A stretch of 14,429 nt of DNA from the NCBI GenBank assembly GCA_017407375.1, contig JAFQWT010000104.1, forward strand, positions 1-14,429, written 5' to 3'. Under the pieces are notes generated by a model, which had not been told where the DNA came from, searched no databases, and saw nothing but the letters and a program-made list of their open reading frames with translations. The position numbers were made by a program, and so were the translations under genes. The stretch comes from Clostridia bacterium. GTDB taxonomy: Bacteria; Bacillota; Clostridia; Oscillospirales; CAG-272. Positions within the stretch are counted from its first letter, which is position 1; the number at the start of each line of letters is the position of its first letter. This document shows positions 1 to 4,938 of this stretch, in pieces.

Positions 1-57
1 ATATCATCACGCGGCAGCGTGTATATCATCAAGGGCGCCCCGCCCTTGTATCTCATC
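1..57. repeat. Short-hairpin array, left part
   Basis: Two small perfect hairpins lie between copies of a 9-nt spacer. Hairpin CACGC/GCGTG is at 8-12/17-21 and CAAGGGCG/CGCCCTTG at 30-37/41-48. The spacer reads TATATCATC (22-30) and TATCTCATC (49-57). The same two hairpins return at 266-306, so this is the first part of an array split by the element at 74-207. No coding potential is credible here. The function is unknown. Confidence 0.75.
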
Positions 58-73
58 ACCGCCCCGCCGCCCG

Positions 74-207
74 CCCTCTCCGTCGGCTGCGCCGCCACCT
101 CTCCCAAAGGGCGAGGCGGATATTAGACGAACGCAAACAAAAGTGAAGCTCGGCTTTCCGAAGGGCTCCCCCTCGGGGGGAGCTCGGGCGGTACGCGACT
201 GAGAGGG
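74..207. mobile_element. MITE-like element, 134 bp
   Basis: The segment has imperfect terminal inverted repeats: CCCTCTCCGTCG at 74-85 and CGACTGAGAGGG at 196-207, which match as inverted repeats at 11 of 12 positions. Inside are two further hairpins, an imperfect CCTCTCCC/GGGCGAGG near 98-115 and GCTCCCCC/GGGGGAGC at 165-172/176-183. It has no open frame of its own. It lies inside the hairpin array, which continues on both sides. I see no clear target-site duplication, so calling it a non-autonomous transposable element is inference from terminal repeats, size and position. Confidence 0.6.
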
Positions 208-216
208 GCCTCTAAT

Positions 217-328
217 CACCGCGCTCCGCGCGGTGTATATCATCCGCCCACAGGCGGTATATCATCACGCGTCAGCGTGTATATCATCAAGGGCGCCCCG
301 CCCTTGTATCTCATCACGCATCAGCGTG
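217..328. repeat. Short-hairpin array, right part
   Basis: Five perfect hairpins follow in series: CACCGCGC/GCGCGGTG (217-224/228-235), CCGCC/GGCGG (244-248/253-257), CACGC/GCGTG (266-270/275-279), CAAGGGCG/CGCCCTTG (288-295/299-306) and CACGC/GCGTG (315-319/324-328). They are joined by TATATCATC at 236-244, 258-266 and 280-288, and TATCTCATC at 307-315. The spacer is conserved while stem sequences change but stay complementary. There is no spacer diversity as in CRISPR and no gene. The array ends about 60 bp before the promoter at 389. Confidence 0.8.
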
Positions 329-388
329 CATCTCACCGCCCCTGCGCGCCCGTTCCCCTTTTCCGAAATTCTTTCGTTGGGGTTTTAC

Positions 389-418
389 TTGACTTTTGGT
401 GCTCGCTTGCGGTACAAT
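389..418 (+). promoter_or_regulatory. Sigma-A promoter of the kinase-isomerase-MFS operon
   Basis: TTGACT (389-394) and TACAAT (413-418) are separated by 18 nt, close to the sigma-A consensus. Transcription should start near 425, leaving a leader of about 30 nt with the ribosome site AGAGAGGAC (about 442-450) before the ATG at 457. Confidence 0.8.
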
Positions 419-456
419 AGAAGGGAATATATCTTTAGTAAAGAGAGGACAAGAGT

Positions 457-1857
457 ATGGCACGCCTTTTGGGCATTGATATGGGCACCACCTCGGTCAA
501 GAGTGCGGTGTTTGACGAGAAGCTGAACGAGCTGACAAAGCGCACCGCCGATTACACGCTTTCCTCGCACGGGGACATCGTGGAATTCCCCGCGGAGGAA
601 TACTGGAGCATCGTCCGCCGCGAGATCGAGGCCATCACCGCCGAGATGAAGATCGATGCGCTGGCCATCGACACGCAGTGTGAGACCCTCATCCTCACCG
701 ACCTGGAGGGCAACCCCGTGCGCGAGGCCATCGTGTGGCTGGATAACCGCGCCACCGAGGAGGCCGCCATGATCGAGGAGCATTTTGGCCGCCGCCGCGT
801 GTATGAGGTCACGGGTCAGCCCGAGGTCACGGCCACCTGGCCCGCCTGCAAGCTCCTTTGGGTCAAGCGCCACGAGCCCGAGGTCTTTGCGCGGACAAAG
901 CGCGTTTTCCTCTTGGAGGACTACATCCTCTACAAGCTCACGGGGCGCTTCGTCACCGAGAAGACCCTCCAGTCCTCGACCATCTACTTTGACATCAAGA
1001 ATAATGCCTGGTGGGGAGAGATGCTCGACTTCATCGGCGTTAGCGAGGAGATGCTCCCCGCCCTCCTTGACAGCGGCGTGGAGATCGGCGAGTACCAAGG
1101 CATTCGCGTGACCACGGGCGCCATGGACCAGGTCTCGGGTGCCATTGGCGCGGGCATCGTCCGCCGCGGCATCGTGAGTGAGATGACGGGCACCACCATG
1201 GTCATCTTCACCCCCACGGACACCGTCCCGCCCTACGACCCTGCCAGCATCGTCCCCTGCCATTACAATTACGATGGAAAGTATTGTTTACTTTCTTGGT
1301 CGCCAACGGCGGGTATGGCGCTCAAATGGTTCAAAAACGCCCTGTGCGAGGAGTTCTCGTTCCCCGCGCTGGACACCCTGGCGGAGGCGGTCCCCGCGGG
1401 CTCGGACGGGGTGACCTTCCTGCCCTATCTCTGCGGCTCCACCATGCCAAAGTACAACCCCGCGGCCCGCGGCAGCTTTACGGGCCTCACCACCGAGCAT
1501 ACCCGCGCCCACTTTGTCCGCGCGGTGATGGAGTCGGTCTCCTGTATGCTCCGTGCCAACCTTGAGTACCTCTCGCTGGACGCCACCGAGATCCGCGCGA
1601 TGGGCGGCGGCGCGCAGAGCCCGCTTTGGTGCCAGATGAAGGCGGATATGACGGGCGTGCGCCTCTTGACCCTCAAAAACAAGGAGACCGCCTGCCTTGG
1701 CGCCGCCATTCTGGCGGGGGTCGGCACGGGGGTGCTTCCCTCGGTGGAGGCGGCCGCCGCCATGATCGCCACGGACAAGGTCTACGAGCCCGCGGGGACC
1801 GATTACACCGAGTGCTATGAGCGCTTCCTCTCGTATGACGCGCTCCTCAACAAATAA
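457..1857 (+). CDS. FGGY-family carbohydrate kinase (xylulokinase/fuculokinase-like)
   Basis: This 466-residue protein is an ATP-dependent sugar kinase of the FGGY family, which phosphorylates ketoses or polyols in the cytoplasm. The N-terminal phosphate loop GIDMGTTSVKSAVFD (residues 6-20) and VWLDNRA (93-99) mark domain I. TGAMDQVSGAIGAG (220-233) carries the expected catalytic base Asp224. GGGAQSPLW (383-391) is the adenosine-binding motif of domain II. It is slightly shorter than typical xylulokinases (about 480-510). Its substrate-loop equivalent reads TQCETL rather than the xylulokinase GQMHG, so the substrate is not settled. A good promoter and ribosome site support the ATG at 457. The isomerase gene begins 15 bp after its stop, so kinase and isomerase very likely handle the same sugar. 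The family is certain; the substrate is inference. Confidence 0.92.
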   Translation: MARLLGIDMGTTSVKSAVFDEKLNELTKRTADYTLSSHGDIVEFPAEEYWSIVRREIEAITAEMKIDALAIDTQCETLILTDLEGNPVREAIVWLDNRATEEAAMIEEHFGRRRVYEVTGQPEVTATWPACKLLWVKRHEPEVFARTKRVFLLEDYILYKLTGRFVTEKTLQSSTIYFDIKNNAWWGEMLDFIGVSEEMLPALLDSGVEIGEYQGIRVTTGAMDQVSGAIGAGIVRRGIVSEMTGTTMVIFTPTDTVPPYDPASIVPCHYNYDGKYCLLSWSPTAGMALKWFKNALCEEFSFPALDTLAEAVPAGSDGVTFLPYLCGSTMPKYNPAARGSFTGLTTEHTRAHFVRAVMESVSCMLRANLEYLSLDATEIRAMGGGAQSPLWCQMKADMTGVRLLTLKNKETACLGAAILAGVGTGVLPSVEAAAAMIATDKVYEPAGTDYTECYERFLSYDALLNK

Positions 1858-1872
1858 AAAAGGAGAATACTT

Positions 1873-3222
1873 ATGGGAAAGATCGGATTTGTCGGCTTTG
1901 GGGAGGTCAATACCCCCATCGACATCATTGTGAGAAAATGCAAAAAGGCCGAGGCCGAGCTGCTGGCCGAGGGGCTTTCGCTCGTTTCGGTGTACCCCGT
2001 CACCGACGATTATGAGGAAAAGGACGTCAAAAAGGCCGTGGCCGCCCTCAAGACCGAGGAGCTTGACGCGCTTGTCGTCTGCATTGCGGGCTGGATCCCC
2101 ACGCACGCCGTGGTGAAGGTGACCGAGCACTTCCGCGGAAAGCCGATGGTGCTTTGGGGCCTTTGCGGCTGGATCGAGGAGGACGGCCGCCTTGTCACCA
2201 CCGCCGATCAGGCAGGCACCACCGCCATCCGCAAGACCTTCTACGACCTCGGCTATACCTTCAAGTACGTCTACGATATCATCGGCAAGCCCTCGGGCGC
2301 CGCGCGTGTCGCGCGTTACGCCGTGGCCGCCATGGCCGCCGCGCGCCTCCGCCACTCCCGCACGGGCATGGCGGGCTACCGCGATATGAACCTTTACGGC
2401 ACGCAGGCGGACGGCCCCTCCTTAAAGCGCGTGGTCGGCACCGAGATCGAGACCTTTGAGATGCTGGAGCTCGAGCAGCGCTATCAGCGCGTGACGGCCG
2501 AGGAGAAGCAGGCGGTCATCGACACCGCGATGGCCAAATGGAAATTCCTGAAGCCCGCCGCGCGTGAGAGCATGGAAAAGGCCGCGGGCTATTACCTGGC
2601 CGCCCGTGCCATCTGTGAGGAGCGCGGGTACGAGGCCATCTCCTTAAAGGACGTGGACGGTATGAAAAAGCTCCTCGGCTTCCCGCCCGCCCCCATCTTT
2701 ATGCTCCTTGCCGATGAGGCGGGCCTTGCCACCATCCCCGAGAACGACTGCCTTGGCAACGTCACCCAGCTGATGGTGAAATACCTCACGGGCGAGGCCG
2801 CGCCCTACCTTGAGTTTTACGAGTTCTTTGAGAACAGCGTCCTTGCGGGCGTGCCCGACTACGTGCCCGCCGCCGTGGTGGACGGGGACGTCACCGTGAT
2901 GCCCGCCGCGTTTGGCGAGCTTTCCGAGGGCATTCTCAACGTCAGCCGCGTGAAGGGCGGAGAGCTGACGATGTGCCGCCTCACCGCTATTGACGGCGAG
3001 TATTATATGCACATGGTGAAGGGCTTTGGCAAGACCCCGCCGAAGTGGGAGGAGGCCGGCTGGACCCAGCCCGCGCCCCAGCTCCCCGGGCTTGAGATCG
3101 AGCTTTCCGACGTGCCCGACTTTGCCGAGAAGGTCATGTGCCAGCATTACGTCATCGCGTACGGCGACCGGCGCGAGCTCATCGGCGACCTTTGCGAGAT
3201 CCTTGGTATCGAGGTCATCTAA
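1873..3222 (+). CDS. L-fucose/L-arabinose isomerase family protein
   Basis: This 449-residue protein resembles the L-fucose/L-arabinose isomerase fold, which interconverts aldoses and ketoses with a divalent metal. The N-terminal Rossmann-like part begins GKIGFVGFGEVN, followed by VVCIAGWIPTHAV (residues 68-80) and LWGLCGW (94-100). The C-terminal part has IPENDCLGNVTQLM (288-301), which resembles the metal-site Glu-x-Asp segment of the family, and CQHYVIAYGD (423-432) with a candidate ligand His425. AAGGAGA sits just before the ATG. It is shorter than E. coli FucI (about 590) and near the smaller arabinose-isomerase-like class. Translation is probably coupled to the kinase (15-bp gap) and followed by the transporter (26-bp gap). 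Some members of this superfamily have no known substrate, and the sugar is not identified here. Confidence 0.85.
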   Translation: MGKIGFVGFGEVNTPIDIIVRKCKKAEAELLAEGLSLVSVYPVTDDYEEKDVKKAVAALKTEELDALVVCIAGWIPTHAVVKVTEHFRGKPMVLWGLCGWIEEDGRLVTTADQAGTTAIRKTFYDLGYTFKYVYDIIGKPSGAARVARYAVAAMAAARLRHSRTGMAGYRDMNLYGTQADGPSLKRVVGTEIETFEMLELEQRYQRVTAEEKQAVIDTAMAKWKFLKPAARESMEKAAGYYLAARAICEERGYEAISLKDVDGMKKLLGFPPAPIFMLLADEAGLATIPENDCLGNVTQLMVKYLTGEAAPYLEFYEFFENSVLAGVPDYVPAAVVDGDVTVMPAAFGELSEGILNVSRVKGGELTMCRLTAIDGEYYMHMVKGFGKTPPKWEEAGWTQPAPQLPGLEIELSDVPDFAEKVMCQHYVIAYGDRRELIGDLCEILGIEVI

Positions 3223-3248
3223 GCTTTTTTCCTGAGTGAGGTAGTCGC

Positions 3249-4484
3249 ATGAAGCAGCGGCAATTTGCCACCGCATCCTCGGGGCGGCTCGTCTTTCTTT
3301 GCCTGCTCCTTGGTTACGTGGTGGTCTCTATGAGCAAGGCCACCTTCTCGTCGGCGATGGTGTTCATCGTCAACGAGGGCACGCTCACAAAGCTTGAAAC
3401 GGGGAACATCACCTCGGTCTTTTACGTCAGCTACGCCCTTTTGCAGGTCGTTGGCGGCTTGGCGGTCGACCGCTACCGCCCCGAGCGCTTTATGGCGGTC
3501 GGCCTTCTTGGTGCGGGGCTTTGCAACCTTGTGGTGTACTTCACCCAGAATTACGCCGTTCTTCTTGTCACGTGGATACTGAACGGCGCCCTCCAGTTTG
3601 GCATCTGGCCCGCCGTTTTCAAGATCTGCTCAACCATGCTCCTCCCCGCCCAGCGGGAGACCTCGCTGGCCATTGCGGGCTGCTGTCTGCCCCTTGGTAC
3701 GTTGGGTGCCTCGCTCCTTGCGGCGCTGGTCTCCGACTGGCGCGATACCTTCCTTGTGGCGGCCCTCCTCCTTATTGCCTCGGCGCTTGTGTTTTCCGTC
3801 GGCTTTGCCTCGTGCCGCCGTGACGTCATGGAGGTGGAGGTGAGTGCCGCGGCACCAAGGAGCAGGGAGGGGAAGACGGTCGGCGTGCGTACCTGGCTCC
3901 TCTCGAGCGGCCTTATCCTTGTGCTTGTCATCGCCTTTGTCCGCTCGGCGCTGGAAAGTGGCTTCCGCTCACTGACCCCCACGATGATCAACGAGAGCTA
4001 TGCGGGCGTTTCGCCCTCCCTCGCGACCGTCCTCAACCTCATCGTCCTGGCGGCCAGCGCGGGCGGCACCTTCCTCTCGCACGTGCTCCACGCGCGCCTC
4101 TTCCGTAACGAGGGCGCGGCGTTCCTCGCGCTCTTTCTCACCGCGCTCCCCCTCGTGGCGGTGCCGCTGTTTGTCGGGCGTGTCAGCTATTGGGCGATCG
4201 TGCTTTCCCTTGCGGGCTCGGTGCTCCTTTGCTCGGCGGCGTCCTTCTTCACAACGCTTGTCGCCATGCGCTTCAACCGCCTTGGCAAGGGCGGCGCCGT
4301 GGCGGGCATCATGAACGCCCTGGCGGCGCTTGGCATCTCGTTTTCAAACACCGTCTTTACCGCCACGGTGGAGGCCACCGGATGGCGGGGCGCCGCCGTT
4401 TTCTGGGTGGTGCTGGTCGCCCTCCTGGTCCTGGCGGCCGCCGCCTTTCTCCCCCTTTGGCGCCGCTTCAAGCGGGGCGAATAA
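3249..4484 (+). CDS. MFS transporter, probable sugar or organic-acid uptake
   Basis: This 411-residue, strongly hydrophobic protein has the usual major facilitator layout: about six membrane segments, a charged central loop (about residues 193-220, containing SCRRD and SREGKT), then about six more. The motif after helix 2, GGLAVDRYRPERF (about 69-81), fits the MFS loop 2-3 signature. The early part (helix 1, then SSAMVFIVNEG) recalls the organophosphate/hexuronate branch more than classic proton-fucose symporters, but I cannot fix the substrate. A GTGAGGT ribosome site (about 3236-3242) precedes the ATG. It is last in the operon and is followed directly by a terminator, so it most likely imports the substrate of the kinase/isomerase pair. 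Confidence 0.88.
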   Translation: MKQRQFATASSGRLVFLCLLLGYVVVSMSKATFSSAMVFIVNEGTLTKLETGNITSVFYVSYALLQVVGGLAVDRYRPERFMAVGLLGAGLCNLVVYFTQNYAVLLVTWILNGALQFGIWPAVFKICSTMLLPAQRETSLAIAGCCLPLGTLGASLLAALVSDWRDTFLVAALLLIASALVFSVGFASCRRDVMEVEVSAAAPRSREGKTVGVRTWLLSSGLILVLVIAFVRSALESGFRSLTPTMINESYAGVSPSLATVLNLIVLAASAGGTFLSHVLHARLFRNEGAAFLALFLTALPLVAVPLFVGRVSYWAIVLSLAGSVLLCSAASFFTTLVAMRFNRLGKGGAVAGIMNALAALGISFSNTVFTATVEATGWRGAAVFWVVLVALLVLAAAAFLPLWRRFKRGE

Positions 4485-4514
4485 AAAGGAGCTTTTCGCT
4501 CCTTTTTTCTTTTC
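4484..4514 (+). terminator. Intrinsic terminator of the sugar operon
   Basis: A 9-bp perfect stem AAAAGGAGC/GCTCCTTTT (4484-4492/4498-4506) with loop TTTTC is followed by further T residues. It overlaps the last base of the transporter stop codon. Confidence 0.9.
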
Positions 4515-4571
4515 GGCGGTGCTTTTTCCAGAAGGGAGCGAAAATTGACAAATATACTCCCGTTTTTTCCC

Positions 4572-4600
4572 TTGCTTTTTGCTCCCTCGGCGGGTATAAT
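4572..4600 (+). promoter_or_regulatory. Promoter for the structured leader and beta-helix gene
   Basis: TTGCTT (4572-4577), 17 nt, then a perfect TATAAT (4595-4600). The start site predicted 6-7 nt downstream is about 4606-4608, which is exactly the 5' edge of the long terminal stem of the element at 4606-4885. Confidence 0.7.
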
Positions 4601-4605
4601 GGAGG

Positions 4606-4885
4606 TAGCCCAAATGGGCTCGAACCAATAAGCCCTTGGCGATAGATTTTCGTGTCTTTCGCCGTGGCTCGTCTTGAAAAGCCCACGCTTGTCGGCGCCT
4701 CGCCCCGTCAAAATCCAAAGAAAATCTATTCGCCGAAGGGTGCTGCGCAGTTTTCATCGAGCCGATATTTATGAGATGCGAGGACAAAAGTGCGCCGCTA
4801 TATGTGGATATTGCCAGCACTTTTGCCGAAGCAGATCGGAATATCTGCCGACGAAAACCTTATCGGTTCGAGTCCATTTGGGCTA
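4606..4885 (+). ncRNA. Candidate structured RNA (three-way junction leader) or hairpin element, unidentified
   Basis: The ends are complementary over 27 positions: 4606-4632 pairs with 4859-4885, with one G-U and one A-C. Directly inside, 4633-4651 pairs with 4720-4740 (19 bp, two single-base bulges), and 4750-4759 pairs with 4849-4858 (one mismatch). This leaves only about nine unpaired bases at a three-way junction. Smaller hairpins fill both arms: 4663-4669/4680-4687, 4694-4697/4701-4704, 4786-4793/4817-4824 and 4831-4836/4843-4848. The promoter at 4572-4600 would start transcription at its first base. It has no terminator of its own, so it is either the 5' leader of the beta-helix gene, an RNA processed from it, or a mobile hairpin element. 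I do not recognise a known Rfam family. The structure is seen directly; the role is unknown. Confidence 0.6.
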
Positions 4886-4932
4886 GCGGAGACCCTTCCG
4901 CGCATCGGACGCTGCGGCGTCCTAAAAGGAGG
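4886..4932 (+). promoter_or_regulatory. Two hairpins and strong ribosome site before the beta-helix gene
   Basis: GCGGA/TCCGC (4886-4890/4897-4901) and GGACGC/GCGTCC (4907-4912/4917-4922, loop TGCG) immediately follow the large structured element. AAAAGGAGG (4924-4932) begins one base after the second hairpin and fixes the ATG at 4939 with a 6-nt gap. An in-frame ATG at 4771 lies inside the structured element and has no comparable ribosome site. Confidence 0.65.
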
Positions 4933-4938
4933 AATACG

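Noticed and set aside
1..328. CRISPR array
   Set aside because: The constant part is a 9-nt word, the variable parts are perfect hairpins that recur, and there are no unique spacers or cas genes.
4545..4600. TTGACA at 4545-4550 as the -35 partner of TATAAT at 4595-4600
   Set aside because: The spacing is 44 nt. TTGCTT at 4572-4577 has the proper 17-nt spacing.
4606..4885. A tRNA or a tRNA split by an intron, suggested by GGTTCGAGTCC
   Set aside because: The bases beside the T-loop-like box do not form a T stem, and no anticodon or D arm is present. The flanks pair with each other over 27 bp instead.
4771..4938. N-terminal extension of the beta-helix protein from an ATG at 4771
   Set aside because: It lies within the structured element, lacks a ribosome site and does not look like protein. 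The ATG at 4939 has a strong AAAAGGAGG.
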